Assembly: GCA_951799425.1 (NCBI GenBank)
Contig: OX637393.1
Coordinates: forward strand, 19,301,744-19,365,743
DNA length: 64,000 nucleotides
Source of the DNA: Ilex aquifolium
Lineage: Eukaryota > Streptophyta > Magnoliopsida > Aquifoliales > Aquifoliaceae
Direction: 5' to 3'
Each line of letters opens with the position of its first letter. The first letter of the stretch is position 1. The notes under the pieces are model-generated. The model did no database searches. It saw only the letters and a program-made list of their open reading frames with translations, and had not been told where the DNA came from. Made by a program: the position numbers and the translations under genes. Shown in pieces: positions 11,461 to 23,301 of the stretch.

Positions 11461-14400
11461 CTATAAGAATGTACCTCCATCCTCAAATAAGAAAGGATAG
11501 TTGGCACGTATGGTGTCCTCACGCTCCCATGTTGCCTCCTCCACTCCTCGGTGCTGCCACAACACCTTCACTAGCCTCACGGTCTTGCCTCGCAAAACCT
11601 GCTCTCGGCTATCCATGACACGCACTGGTCCCTCCTCGAAGGTCCCATCCGCATCAACTATGAGCTCGCCCCAATCCACAACATGCGTCGGATCTGGAGT
11701 ATACTTCCGGAGCATGGAGACATGGAATACGGCGTGAACACCCGATAAAGTTGGCGGTAACGCCAATCTGTAAGCCACAGTGCCAACTCTCTCAAGCACC
11801 TCAAAGGGCCCAATATACCTCGGCGACAGTTTTCCCCGCTTGCCGAATCTGATCACCCCTCTCTTAGGCATCACCTTTAAGAAGACGTGGTCTCCCACCT
11901 CAAATTCCAGGGGCCGCCGCCGCCTATCGGCGTAACTCTTCTGCCGGCTCTGAGCCGTGAGAAGACGCTTCCTTATCAGGTTCACCTTCTCCGAGGTGTC
12001 TCTAATCAAGTCTGGACCCGTAGAGGGTCTTTCCCCAACTTCAGCCCAACAAACCGGAGAACGACAAGGCCTCCCATAAAGCGCCTCATAGGGTGCCATC
12101 CGTATGCTCGCCTGATAACTGTTATTGTAGGCGAATTCCACTAAGGGCAAATGCTCTTCCCAGTTACCCTTGAGATCTAGGACGCATGCCCGTAGCATGT
12201 CCTCTAATGTCTGGATGGTCCTCTCCGACTGACCGTCCGTTTGGGGATGGTAGGCTGTGCTCATCCTCAACTGAGTCCCCATGGCTCGCTGGAAACTCTC
12301 CCAAAAGTGAGCCGTAAACCTGGGATCCCGATCCGATACTATAGACACGGGTACCCCATGCAACCGGACTATCTCCCTTATGTACAACCTGCAGAATTCC
12401 TCCAGAGTGAAGGTCATCCGCACCGCCAAAAAGTGTGCCGACTTCGTAAGCCGGTCCACTATCACCCACACCGCATCATGTCCCCGTGATGTCCGTGGCA
12501 AGTGGGTCACAAAGTCCATTGTGATGTGCTCCCACTTCCACTCAGCCACTTCCAAGGGCTGGAGCAACCCTGCTGGCCTCTGGTGCTCGGCTTTAATCTG
12601 CTGACATGTGAGGCATCTACTGACAAAGTCGCCAATTTGCCTCTTCATTCCGCTCCAGTAATACTGGCGACGAAGATCATGATACATCTTCGTGCCGCCT
12701 GGGTGCACCGCAAAACGAGAGCAATGGAACTCCCTGAGGATCTCCTCTCTCAGCTCCGCCGACTGGGGAACCACTACCCTTCCCCTAAACCGAAGACTGT
12801 CATCCGAGTGAATGGCCCAGCCCTCGTCACCAGTACCCGCCTGCACTCGGTCCCTGATGGATGATAACTCTGAGTCCTGTCTCTGTGACTCGATCACTCT
12901 GCTCAGTAGGGAAGGCGTAGCCACCAAACTCCCTAAAACACCCTGAGTCCGACCCCGATAATGCAGCCCAAATTGGCCCACGGCCTCAAGCATCCGCCAC
13001 TCCCGGGAAGCCACACTAGCTAAGACACCCCGTGACTTCCGACTAAGTGCGTCAGCCACCACATTTGCCTTACCGGGGTGGTAATGCAAAGTGAAGTCAT
13101 AGTCTTCTAGGTACTCCATCCACCTACGCTGCCTCATGTTGAGGTCCCGTTGAGTGAAGATGTATTTCAGACTTTTGTGGTCCGAAAACACTTCAAATCG
13201 TTCACCATACAAATAGTGGCGCCAAGCCTTTAAGGCAAAGACAACGGCCGCCAACTCCATGTCATGCGTGGGGTAATTCTGCTCGTGATTCTTCAACTGT
13301 CGAGAACCATAAGCCACCACTCTCCCGGACTGCATCAAGACACAACCCAGTCCGTCTTTAGAGGCATCGCAATATATCGTGTAGTTTTGTCCCCTTTCTG
13401 GAACAATCAAGATAGGAGCTGAAGTGAGTCTCCTCTTTAGTTCTTGGAATGCCTTCTCACACGAATCATTCCACTCGAACTTGACCTCCTTCCGGGTCAA
13501 TCTAGTCATAGGTGCGGCTAGTCGGGAGAAGTCCTCGATGAACCTCCGGTAATACCCTGCCAATCCCAAGAAACTACGTATCTCGAAGACTGACCTTGGC
13601 CTCTCCCAGCTCATAACTGCCTCGACTTTCTCCGGATCAACTGATACCCCCGAAGCCGACACCACGTGTCCCAAAAATTTCACCTCCGTAAGCCAAAATT
13701 CACACTTGCTGAACTTGGCGTACAACTGGTGGTCCCTCAAGGTCTGGAGAACAATCCTTAAGTGACCCTCATGCTCCTCCTCTGTCTTGGAGTAGATCAG
13801 GATGTCATCAACAAACACTACGACAAACTGATCTAAATAGGGCTGGAACACCCTATGCATGAGATCCATAAATGCCGCCGGGGCATTCGTCAACCCAAAT
13901 GGCATCACCGTGAACTCGAAATGCCCGTACCGCGTTCTGAACGCCGTCTTAGGGATATCTGACTCCCTAATCCTCAACTGATGGTAGCCCGTGCGGAGAT
14001 CTATTTTTGAATAGACCCGCGCTCCCCTCAGCTGATCAAACAGATCATCGATCCTCGGCAAAGGGTACCTATTCTTGATGGTGACCCGGTTCAACTGCCG
14101 ATAGTCTATACACAATCGAAGGGTCTTATCCTTCTTCTTGGCAAACAGCACCGGAGCGCCCCAAGGTGAGGTACTCGGTCTAATAAAGCCCTTGTCCAAT
14201 AATTCTTGTAATTGAACCTTGAGTTCTTGCAACTCAGCTGGCGCCATCCTATGTGGAGTCATAGAAATGGGTGAAGTACCCGGATGCAACTCAACGCTAA
14301 AGTCCACATCCCTATGGGGAGGTAATCCCGGTAACTCGTCCGAAAAAACGTCCTCATATTCACACACCACCCGAGGTAGACCCAATTCTTGTCTCGCCTC

Positions 14401-16047
14401 GTCCTCCAGGGTAAGGCTCGCAAGCCAACCCATCAATTGCCCATGCCATCGTGAATCATACACGACTTGAGGTAGAGCATCATGCTTTTCCCCCTGAAAC
14501 TTGAAACAAACACCGTCCGGTGTATAGGCGGTGACCCTCTTCTTGTCACAATCAATAACGACCCGATACGCCGCCAACCAGTCCATCCCAAGGATGACAT
14601 CGAATTCCGACATGTCCATAACCCTAAGGTCCACGGTGAGTAGAATCCCCGAGATCTCTAGCTCACAACCCCGACATATCTGATTCACACACACCCTAGC
14701 TCCTAGGGGTGAATTCACATATAACGGCTCCTCCAAGGTATCAACCTCTAAGCCCAAATCCCTCACACATGATGCAGAAATGAATGAATGTGATGCACCA
14801 GAGTCAAATAACACTTTAGTCCATAGGCGAGAAAGTAGAAATGTACCCTGAATGACTGACTGGTCCACTGGCTCAGCCTGAGGTGTAATGGCGTAGACAC
14901 GCCCCTGGGTCCCCGAAGTCCCGGCTTGCATGCCCTGTCCTCGGCCTCGACCCATGCCTTGGCCCATCTGGCCCGACTGCGGAGTCCCCGCTCGAAAGGT
15001 GGTAGGGGCCTGAGTAGCGCCCTGGAACTGATACTGGTTTCCCTGGCCCGTGGTGGGGTAGGGAGGAATAAGGCGTGTCTGCGACTGTCCCACTGATGAC
15101 TGGGACTGAGGTGTCCCATAGCTCTGGGATCCTTGCCTCTGCGGACAATCCCGCTTCATATGCCCCGGTTGGTGGCAATGGAAACATGTCTTCTGGCCCG
15201 CGTGGTAGGTAGTCCTGAAGTTTCTCCCGCCTTGGGAAAGCTGACCTTGGCCTTGGCCTTGATAGCCGCGGCCCTGTCCTTGAGGAGCAGAGGTCCTCTG
15301 TTTCTTCCCCGAACTAGAAGAAGAGGATTGACCCTCCTTCTTCTTATCCTTAGCACCCGCCTCACGGATGCTTCGAGCATCGTCCACCTCCCTCTCAATG
15401 GCCATAGCTGTCTCGACCATAGAGTCCAAGTCTTGCAGGCGGAGGCCCACAATCTTTCCCCGGATGGATAGCTTCAACCCATCCTCAAACCTTCTTACCT
15501 TGGCCATATCCGTGGCCACGTAATCATCAGCAAATCGGGCTAATTCAGTGAACTTAGCCACATACTCCATCACTGTCATTGACCCTTGCTTCAAATCTAG
15601 AAACTCGCGGGCCTTTGCATGTCGAACGGCCGTTGGGAAATATTTACCCATGAAGAGCTCCTTGAACTCTCCCCATGTCATGGCCTCTAAGTTCTTCGAG
15701 GCCGTCACCCAATCCCACCACAATTGGGCTTCTCCTTCTAGCTGGAATGCAGCTAGCCTTATCTTAGTAGCGTCTGAGGTGACCTCCATCGCCCCTAAGA
15801 TCTTGTTGACTTGCCGGAACCAATGGTCGGCCACCATCGGGTCCGCCCCTCCCATGAAGACTGGAGGTTTGTGTGCTTTAAACTGTTGGAGGTTACTCGC
15901 GCCTCCATGTCCGGCATTTGCACTAGCTTGTGCAACAGTAGCCGCCATTAGGCCCATGGTTTCCGTAAACGCTCGTTGATCGAAGACCGGTGGTGGTTGG
16001 TTATTGTTCCGCCCACCGCCTCGACGTCCTCTTCTTCCACTTGCCAT
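11461..16047 (-). CDS. gag-pol: T1 gag-pol polyprotein, intact chromovirus type
   Basis: 1528 residues, uninterrupted. Gag about 50-235 (QLWWDW and FPTAVR motifs); CCHC zinc knuckle C288-x2-C291-x4-H296-x4-C301; aspartic protease D415 in FDSGAS; RT with D683 and the catalytic FVDD pair D747/D748; RNase H D894, E931, D956, D999; integrase zinc domain H1108/H1115/C1145/C1148; catalytic D1178-x60-D1239-x35-E1275; GPF module near 1413; chromodomain about 1475-1521 (VLWQHRG, EATWE). Chromodomains of this class are thought to target integration to heterochromatin. Length, domain order and all catalytic residues are as expected for an autonomous Tekay/Del element. The start is the first ATG, with a basic RGRRGGGR N-terminus, 341 bp from the PBS. 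This is the only full-length open gag-pol in the window. Confidence 0.97.
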   Translation of the reverse strand: MASGRRGRRGGGRNNNQPPPVFDQRAFTETMGLMAATVAQASANAGHGGASNLQQFKAHKPPVFMGGADPMVADHWFRQVNKILGAMEVTSDATKIRLAAFQLEGEAQLWWDWVTASKNLEAMTWGEFKELFMGKYFPTAVRHAKAREFLDLKQGSMTVMEYVAKFTELARFADDYVATDMAKVRRFEDGLKLSIRGKIVGLRLQDLDSMVETAMAIEREVDDARSIREAGAKDKKKEGQSSSSSSGKKQRTSAPQGQGRGYQGQGQGQLSQGGRNFRTTYHAGQKTCFHCHQPGHMKRDCPQRQGSQSYGTPQSQSSVGQSQTRLIPPYPTTGQGNQYQFQGATQAPTTFRAGTPQSGQMGQGMGRGRGQGMQAGTSGTQGRVYAITPQAEPVDQSVIQGTFLLSRLWTKVLFDSGASHSFISASCVRDLGLEVDTLEEPLYVNSPLGARVCVNQICRGCELEISGILLTVDLRVMDMSEFDVILGMDWLAAYRVVIDCDKKRVTAYTPDGVCFKFQGEKHDALPQVVYDSRWHGQLMGWLASLTLEDEARQELGLPRVVCEYEDVFSDELPGLPPHRDVDFSVELHPGTSPISMTPHRMAPAELQELKVQLQELLDKGFIRPSTSPWGAPVLFAKKKDKTLRLCIDYRQLNRVTIKNRYPLPRIDDLFDQLRGARVYSKIDLRTGYHQLRIRESDIPKTAFRTRYGHFEFTVMPFGLTNAPAAFMDLMHRVFQPYLDQFVVVFVDDILIYSKTEEEHEGHLRIVLQTLRDHQLYAKFSKCEFWLTEVKFLGHVVSASGVSVDPEKVEAVMSWERPRSVFEIRSFLGLAGYYRRFIEDFSRLAAPMTRLTRKEVKFEWNDSCEKAFQELKRRLTSAPILIVPERGQNYTIYCDASKDGLGCVLMQSGRVVAYGSRQLKNHEQNYPTHDMELAAVVFALKAWRHYLYGERFEVFSDHKSLKYIFTQRDLNMRQRRWMEYLEDYDFTLHYHPGKANVVADALSRKSRGVLASVASREWRMLEAVGQFGLHYRGRTQGVLGSLVATPSLLSRVIESQRQDSELSSIRDRVQAGTGDEGWAIHSDDSLRFRGRVVVPQSAELREEILREFHCSRFAVHPGGTKMYHDLRRQYYWSGMKRQIGDFVSRCLTCQQIKAEHQRPAGLLQPLEVAEWKWEHITMDFVTHLPRTSRGHDAVWVIVDRLTKSAHFLAVRMTFTLEEFCRLYIREIVRLHGVPVSIVSDRDPRFTAHFWESFQRAMGTQLRMSTAYHPQTDGQSERTIQTLEDMLRACVLDLKGNWEEHLPLVEFAYNNSYQASIRMAPYEALYGRPCRSPVCWAEVGERPSTGPDLIRDTSEKVNLIRKRLLTAQSRQKSYADRRRRPLEFEVGDHVFLKVMPKRGVIRFGKRGKLSPRYIGPFEVLERVGTVAYRLALPPTLSGVHAVFHVSMLRKYTPDPTHVVDWGELIVDADGTFEEGPVRVMDSREQVLRGKTVRLVKVLWQHRGVEEATWEREDTIRANYPFLFEDGGTFL

Positions 16048-16388
16048 CTACACACAAGTCAAATGGCAATGGCACAACAACTTAGTATCCCTAGATAGGG
16101 ATCAAAGTTAAAACGCTCAAATCTTTCTCATTGTCTCACTAGTAGAGCGTATGCCTCCAATAGTGGACCCTTTCGCTTTGAACCTTCCCGTTCATTTGCT
16201 TTCCCACTCCCAAGGTTAAGTTCTCTAACCCTAGTGTGTCCATTTCCATACACATTTTACCATGCATATAATACACATACCACATATCACATAACATGTA
16301 GCAATTTAAGCACATAACATGTAATGTACAATGAATGCAATGGTCTAAACCCATGCCCCATCAAGCCCTAGGTAAATCGCATACCTAT
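16048..16388 (-). other. T1 untranslated leader
   Basis: Sequence between PBS and gag-pol ATG. No ORF of note; presumably holds packaging signals, none of which I can identify. Confidence 0.7.
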
Positions 16389-16400
16389 GCTCTGATACCA
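16389..16400 (-). other. T1 primer-binding site, initiator Met-tRNA
   Basis: Element strand TGGTATCAGAGC, the standard complement of the plant initiator methionine tRNA 3' end, 4 bases from the 5' LTR. Confidence 0.93.
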
Positions 16401-16404
16401 AAGC

Positions 16405-19014
16405 TGTGACACCCCAAATTTCCGGGGGTCCTTTATTAACCGTTGACCATCCGTCAACCCGCGGAAATACTCGTGATAGTTGTATAACCCGACACCACGT
16501 CACTCACATGCTTTTAATCAGATTTACCATCCACAAGGTCAATTATACCTCCATTTATGTCATAGAAGTCAAAGAAAACAAAGCCCAAAAGCATGGCTAA
16601 GCATTTTGAAAATTTCAAGTTTTTGGAAAAACCTTCCGGAAGGTCGACATACACCTACCGGAAGGTCACTGAAGGAACTGTTACATGAAAAAGATCAACT
16701 TCAAGAACTTCCGGAAGGTCGACATCAGTAGCAAAAACCTTCCGGAAGGTCCATTCCAGTAGCCAAAACCTTCCGGAAGGTTCATTCCAGAAAACAAAAC
16801 CTTCCGGAAGAACTCGGCAGTCAAAAAGAAACCCAAGGCAAAACCTTCCGGAAGGTCCACTCCAGTAGACAAGTCCTTCCGGTAGGTTTTACTCCAGTAG
16901 CTAAAATCTTCCGGAAGGTTCATTCCAGTGGGCAAAACCTTCCGGAAGGCATTAGCTGTGAGCAAGGCAAGCTGGGGTTTTTAGCAAAACCTTCCGGAAG
17001 GCCGACACACACCTTCCGGTAGGTTTTCAGACTGTGAGCATAAAAATGGATTTCTTCCCCCTCCAAACCATCCTTAAAGCTACCCCATACACTCCAAACT
17101 CATTCAATACATGTTTAATGAGATTTTCCATATAATACCCAACTCATACAATCTCTATTACAATTCATTCCATAATATATATATACATCAAAATGGAATT
17201 TTGTTAAAGGTTTTACAAAACTTAAACTAAGGCCACAAGCCGGCCCCCTTCATGCTTGATGCTCTCCAAATGAGTCATCCGCCGGAGCAAAACCCACACC
17301 TGAAATATTTTTCCCATAAAGGGTGAGCCACGCTCAATAGGGTATCTCCTAGAGAGGCTACTCCCCAACCTAAATGCATATGAAATGTCACATGCTATCA
17401 ATCAACAATCCACAACAAGAATATATTCCATGTTGAAACATGTAATGTCATGCTATGAAATGAGGTGAGACTCACTCATGCACATCAACCGAGCCCTTCC
17501 CGGCTCCTCTACACATGCAAGTGCCAATGTGTACCAATCCGTCATTTATGTTCCACATCAAATGACATTTCATTCTAGGGTCTTTGTAAGGGGTGGATGT
17601 TCATGGACTCACACCAAAGGTCACCCAACCTACACGGAATTCATGGACTTCCACCAACGGTTCCGCGTACACCGACACACTTTATGGACTCTTATACCAA
17701 CGGAGTGCGTATCCAATCACCGGGTCTCTCACCCGAGGGATTTTCTAGCCCTTCTTGCTACCCCAACCCTATCAACATATAAACCATTCAACTCGTCTAG
17801 GTCATCGACCCATATTACCCGAGCTCACTCGTCATCCACCATGTGTGGTGAAGACAAATAACCATGCACACACACCTCCTAAAATGCGATGTTCCCGTGC
17901 ATATGAAATGTGGTGCTCCATTGCAACACCAATACAATGTTCGATATGATATGAGTGACATATGAACATTCTCAACACATTTCTCATATTCCATGGCAAA
18001 ATCATATCAAAAGCATATAATTCCCATAATACAAATTCCAAGAATGTTATCAACATACTAAAATTTCATGGCATATATATAAACACATAACACGCCCACA
18101 ATTTCATATAACACATGAATTTACATTGGGTTCATTTCACATATCCAATTCATAGAAATCACAATTAGTAACTTCTAAATATTCATCCAAGTTAGGATTT
18201 CCTTTACCCATTTCAATACCCAATTCACCCAATTTCACAACAATAGGCAAGAGACACATAGGCTATCATCCTACCCATTCCATAAAAACATTATAGGCTT
18301 GGAATAAACCTTAGTAGGAAGAAACCCTACCTCTTGAAGCGTGAGGAACGACCAAGGGAAGTTCCAAGACCCGATTCAAGCCAAAAACCCTCACTTCTCG
18401 AAAATCCCGTACCTTAATCTTCGGTAAAACTTGCGCTTTTTGGTATAGCTGCGTAGCCCTCGATGAGTAGAGCGACTTTAATTCTTGGCTTGCGTGGATT
18501 CGAGGTCCGTAGCGCCGTAGATCGTAGAGAGAAGGTGAGTTTTTCTCTCTTTTCTCCCTCTTTCTCTCTATCGGCTGAAACCGGCTGAACAATGGGGAAA
18601 AATCTAATTTTTCCCCCTATTTATATTTTAGAATACTTGGCCCACAATTCGCCACACGTCCTATTTAATTCCGGGTCCGTTTTAATCCCGAAACGATTAA
18701 ATTTCGCTCCGGTTCAAGTTCAAATTATTTTTGTTTTAACTTGTGTTTAATATTTCCCCAAACCTGGAAACTTTATAAAAATTTCGTGTACAGGGTCACC
18801 CGGGGCCCGTTCGTCTCGTAAAACGCGAAAAATCCGACTATCTCGGAATTCCACGAAATTTGACGTGGTAACTAGATTTCGCGAGACGAATCCAACGGTG
18901 AGGTCCGTTTCGTCATCCGAGTTCTAGAAAAATTCAGGTTTACAACCTGTACTGTAGTGGCAATTTACCGTTTTCCCCTTTTTCACAAAGGTTGAAATTT
19001 TCTCGGGTTTTACA
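16405..19014 (-). mobile_element. T1 5' LTR
   Basis: 2610 bp, near identical to 8757-11366. TATA box TATAAATA (minus strand) at 18618-18625, followed on the element strand by a purine-rich GAGAGAAAGAGGGAG leader. Palindrome cassette at 16632-17023. Confidence 0.95.
16632..17023. repeat. TTCCGGAA palindrome cassette in T1 5' LTR
   Basis: Copy of the cassette at 8984-9375; by eye the two show no differences, including the imperfect repeat units. Confidence 0.93.
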
Positions 19015-19019
19015 AGTTT

Positions 19020-19788
19020 CTCATTCACTCTTTATTGAGAGGTGATGGCCATGTATAAATCATCCAGAAGTTATATTTGTGCATTTCGTTTATGCTTAAT
19101 GCTTTATATTTCACTTGTTTATTGAATGATTGAATGCATCTAGCAAAGCTAAGGTACTTTGTATAACCGTGAGTACTTTCTATGACACAGATGACTCTTG
19201 ACATATAAAGACTCATTAGTTCAAGGCAAGTACCTCGGCTAGATGTTCATGACTACATTTCAATCTTCACCATTATTGTGCTTCATTTAAAGAATGGAAT
19301 ACTAATGCCATGGTTGGATGCCTTGTAGAAACACTTGCTTGTTTGTTGACGGGTTGAGTCTCGGCACAGACAATTCTTGTAAACTTCTACAAAGACATTG
19401 AAACTATGCTATTAATTCTCACAATCCATCTTTATCTTCCGATTAACTTCATGTTGACACGGTGGTTAATTAAGTTCCCAAGCACAAGTATAATAAACCG
19501 GATGGTTAACTACATGTCCAGATCCTCGAACTAAATGGTGACTGTTACATTTAAGAACTTATTATATTTTGTCTAGAAAATCCCCTTGGAAAGAATCTTA
19601 TATTTTGTCCAGAAAAATCCCTAAACATCATAACTTTAAATCTCAAGGGTTCCAGTCACGACGGTCTCTATCACTGCATACTTTGAAACGCCAACATTAG
19701 TTCCCCGTGGATTCGACTCCGGACTTAACCGGATTATTACTACAACTTGACCGCCTGCACTTGGGTGTACACATTTCGGATCAAGTCA
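19020..19788 (+). mobile_element. Element B3 5' LTR, second part
   Basis: Resumes with CTCATTCACTC after T1 and the second AGTTT. Ends GGATCAAGTCA. Similar, in reverse complement, to 23302-24080 and to the U5 ends of the other B-family LTRs. Confidence 0.9.
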
Positions 19789-19865
19789 AGTTTTTGGCGC
19801 CGTTGCCGGGGAACCAAAAAGGTGTTTTAAAGTAAAAGGTAAAAAGACCTTCATTTGTATATATA
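19789..19865 (+). other. B3 PBS and leader (first part)
   Basis: PBS TGGCGCCGTTGCCGGGGA at 19795-19812, complementary to plant Asp-tRNA, as is usual for Athila-like elements. The leader that follows (AGTAAAAGGTAAAAAGACCTTC) matches the B1 leader near 43495-43525 in reverse complement, until the Helitron interrupts it at 19866. Confidence 0.9.
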
Positions 19866-19876
19866 CTAGAAATAAC

Positions 19877-19894
19877 CCGTGCCTGAAGGCACGG
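19877..19894 (-). terminator. Helitron 3' terminal hairpin
   Basis: Perfect 8-bp stem CCGTGCCT/AGGCACGG, 7 bases before the CTAG end; the hallmark 3' structure of Helitrons. Confidence 0.85.
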
Positions 19895-20227
19895 TATAAT
19901 TCAGAAAATATCAAGCACCAAATTTGGGCACGAAATAATCAAGCACTGAATTCGAACATTCATTAAACTGAAAGCCTAAACTGTCCCCATAATTTGTGCC
20001 TGAAATTGTGCAATTCAAAAAAAAAAAAAATTTCAAGTATTAATTGTGAACACTTAACATAGAAAACCACTTTAACATAGACATGCTAAAACTTACTTTG
20101 GAGTAGGACCTAGAGAACAAACCAAAACAAATATGAAAATTTTGGATTACACAAACACGTAGTGTCCCAGAAGTTCAAGACTAAAAACAGAAAATAGATT
20201 GGATATATAAAAAATGAAATTAAAAAA

Positions 20228-20330
20228 TATGGACAGAAAAATAAAAATTAGAGTTGAGCAACTAGTAAAAAATTAAACAAAGACAAATCCACTTCATTGA
20301 AACAATACTACAAACACCTGCAGTTCGAAT
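20228..20330. repeat. Helitron internal direct repeat, copy 1
   Basis: About 100 bp (from 'ggacagaaaaataaaaatta' through 'cacttcattgaaacaat') recurs at about 22190-22290 in the same orientation with a few changes, suggesting a duplication or composite structure within the Helitron. Confidence 0.7.
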
Positions 20331-22189
20331 CAACTCAAATTCGCAACTAATTGTGTCTCAAATTCGCAACTAATACTACAAAATTCGCAACTAATACTAC
20401 AAAATGTACATTTGCAATTGTTAGTTGAAGTCTGGAACACTGATGACATTTGACATGTACATATCCCTCCCAAGTTTTCTACTTAGTTGAAGGCGCCGTT
20501 TCCTGCTTCCTTGAGGCTGGTTTAAGAAATCGTTCTTACATATACCACATATATGCAAATGAAATATTAGATTCAGGGTCGTGCCCCCAAAACAACTCTA
20601 ATAATAAAAACCCAATTCTATGGATATATAAAAGAGTTAAAGAAAACCCAATTCTATTGACTCTGGAAGTAAGCAGAACTTCCAAAAATCTTACGACCTT
20701 TTTAAACTAACTTAGTTTAGCACAGTAGAACACTTAGGCAAAGCTCAATTTTAAACTTAGTTTAGGCAAAGCTCAAACCGAACAAAATAACAACATAATA
20801 AGAGTGAGATGCTAAATCAAACCGAAAACGTCAGCACAGCTGACCGATGATGTGATCGGTCAAATAGAATTGTCGAATGATTGGCCAATCTCCTTCCGAA
20901 TAGCAACTGAAAAATATGTATAAGAAGCATTGAACAAATATGTACCAAAGCACTGAATAACAAAAAAAATTAAGTTTGAAATGAAAAAGACATACAGAGA
21001 AGCACAACTCAGTTTGATAAACATACAAATGCAAAATTCGTCATGGAAAAAAAAACCCAAAAACTACAAACCAAGAATGTAAATTTCCTCCAAAAAATAA
21101 GAAAAATCAAATAAAAAATTGTTATGTTGGACTTGGAGGGGGATCAGTAAGTATTTGTAGATTCACCTGTAACTTTCTATCAAAAAAAAGGTGGACTTGT
21201 TACCAAAAAAATTTTCAAAACGGCTTCCCACTACAAAAAACAAACAAAATAAAATGGATATCAAACAACCATACATTAAAATTTGGAGGTGGTGGCGAAT
21301 ATGTACCCCAGGTAAGAAGGATTGCACTACGTTTCTAACATTTGGCAGTTGGTATTCATGAATAGACTAAACAAACTTGCTGTAAACAAATTTGTTTTTC
21401 GGTATCATGCAATGCAGACGGGGTTCGTGTGGTCGAATGGAGTAAAAGGAAAATGCAAGAAAGCTAGCAAAAGGGAAGCCCATCTACTTTTACATACTTC
21501 AGCCATGGATCTATAAGAAAACATAGAAATTTGAGGAATAGGGGAGCTTTTACTTAACTTCCTCAGAAAAAATGGAGGAACTTCGTCAAAACATACTGAT
21601 TTATTGATAATTTTTTTATCTTTAACAACTGAAAAATCAGCTCTACCAACGGAGAGTATATGGAATAACGCTTAGCAACCATAACAGAGAGTATATGAAA
21701 AATCAGCTCTAAGCTTTCAAGTTCCATAATGTTTTCTCTCATCCTTTTCTTACAACCAGTAGAAACCCATAGAAAGAAATCAAAGAAAAACCCATCAAAA
21801 TCAAAGCTCACTTCGCAACAGATGGATAAAAAATTAGAAAATTAACAAAAGGCATCAAACCCACATACTATCAAATAAAAGTACCAAAAATGGTGAAGCC
21901 ACAAAGCTATCGAAGAAGAAATACCTTGCGCTGAGCAACTCTGCTATTTGTTTGTACTTCATGGGACGTAAAGTTCCAAAATCAAAACCGAACTTTTCAT
22001 GTTCAGTACCTATTCTGCAAAACCACCATCATTAAGCCAAAGATGAGTTAAAAAGAAAAAGGAAAAGGTAACTCCATACCAAACCGGCAAACCCACAACC
22101 ACCGCCAACTCCATTCTCTTCTTCTACCACAGCACCGCCAACCAGAGAACCACCACAACATCTCCAGCGCCATAACCACCACCACAGTA

Positions 22190-22290
22190 TGGACAAAAAA
22201 ATAAAAATTAAAGAGTTGAGCAATTAGTAAAAAATCAAACAAATAGACAAATCCACTTCATTGAAACAATACTACAAACATCTGGAGTTC
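22190..22290. repeat. Helitron internal direct repeat, copy 2
   Basis: Second copy of the repeat at 20228-20330. It leads into the open stretch 22261-22605. Confidence 0.7.
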
Positions 22291-23111
22291 GAATCACCAA
22301 TACCCAGACCAAATTTCGCTTTCTTCTCTCCAAATTTCGAGTCAAACAACGATGTCAGAGACGAAAATGGTGAGATGGGACTTGTAATTGAGGCCGTTTT
22401 GGAGGTGGATCATGGTGGGGTCGATGAACTGGGCAAAGAGGGAGAGGAAGTGTTCGAAATGAGCAAAGGCCAAGCATTACCCATATTGCTATGTAGGTTT
22501 GTGAAGGGTTCAGTGGCGATGGAGATCGAGGAAAGGCCAAGCATTACCCATAGCAATATGGTTCAGTGGCGTTGGAGATCGAGATTGAGGGTTCTTTTGA
22601 GCTAGGGTTTTAGCTAGGGTCTTGGATACCCATATTACCCATATTGGTTTAGGTTCAGTGGCGAGGGTTCAGTGGCGATGGAGATCGAGGGTTCAGTGGC
22701 GATTACATCTTCCTGTTTTGCTCATCTACATTCTTTGGCTAGTGCTTCAGTGGCGATGGACCTCGAATTCTGTGCTGTGGTAGGCTGGAATTAAGAGGAA
22801 TTTGATACATGATGCGATTAGGAAGAACCAGAGGAGCTCTGTGAAGGGTTTGTGATCTGGGTTTGGTTGTTCTTTGGGTCTTTCACTGTTTTGAGGCGTC
22901 ATGAATGTGGCTGGGTGCAGGTGAGGGTAGAGGAAAAGAAGGGAGGTGATGGGTGTAGGTGAGGGGCAGTGATGGGTGCGTGTGTCAGGCGGCTGTGTAC
23001 AGGTGAGATAGTGTAACGTTAAGACGGAGGTGATGGGTGAGAAGTGATGATTTTGGGGGGGAAAATATATGGAGTATAAGATTCAAATGCCCTTCTGTTT
23101 TATTATATAGA

Positions 23112-23301
23112 TTTTTGATTTACTATTTATAATTTTGCTTTTATGTCTGAGGATAATCCTCACTTTCAAAATTTGCCGACTGAATCTGTTGGGTCTGTGA
23201 ATTAGTCTGAACCATCTTCACCTAGATCAGTAGCAGACTCTTTTGACAATAGTATGACAAATAATGAGAGACAAGGAGAAGTTCATGTAAGAGAGGGGGA
23301 A
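23112..23301 (+). pseudogene. gag: B3 leader end and gag N-terminal fragment
   Basis: After the Helitron, ATG at 23143 opens a reading matching the start of B1 gag (PHFQNLP, SPRSVADS, MTNNERQGEV against MANNERNGEV). An in-frame TAG after SVN (B1 has CAG for Gln) makes it defective. It is cut at 23301 after REGE by the B2 LTR. The rest of B3 is not in the window. Confidence 0.85.

Larger units (their letters stand above)
8757..19014 (-). mobile_element. T1: complete Tekay/Del-type chromovirus LTR retrotransposon
   Basis: 10,258 bp, minus orientation. Two 2610-bp LTRs, PBS for initiator Met-tRNA, one intact gag-pol ORF with C-terminal chromodomain, PPT, and a perfect 5-bp TSD AGTTT (8752-8756 and 19015-19019). 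It is inserted into the B3 LTR. By eye I count seven single-base differences between the LTRs (about 0.3%), so insertion is very recent; no coding defect seen. Confidence 0.97.
19866..23111 (-). mobile_element. Non-autonomous Helitron
   Basis: On the minus strand it starts TCTATATAATAAAACAG (from 23111) and ends with hairpin CCGTGCCT-GA-AGGCACGG (19877-19894) then GGTTATTTCTAG (CTAG at 19866-19869). It lies between A and T with no TSD, as Helitrons do. 3246 bp. No Rep/helicase ORF is seen, so it would depend on an autonomous element. It interrupts the B3 leader: the leader before 19866 and the gag ATG at 23143 are both recognisable from B1. The interior has no clear gene; an open stretch at 22261-22605 (+) and 'cagtggcgatgga' repeats at 22508-22760 may be captured host sequence. 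Internal direct repeat at about 20228-20330 and 22190-22290. Confidence 0.85.

Noticed and set aside
11887..15979. Numerous plus-strand open frames opposite T1 gag-pol
   Set aside because: Antisense shadows of the intact 1528-codon ORF; no independent domain or start context.
19795..19812. tRNA gene fragments at the PBS sites
   Set aside because: Only the 12-18 nt complementary to tRNA 3' ends are present, directly next to LTRs; no cloverleaf.
22261..22605. Host gene inside the Helitron
   Set aside because: The frame is open for 114 codons but I recognise no protein family and the composition follows a local repeat; kept only as a possible captured fragment.
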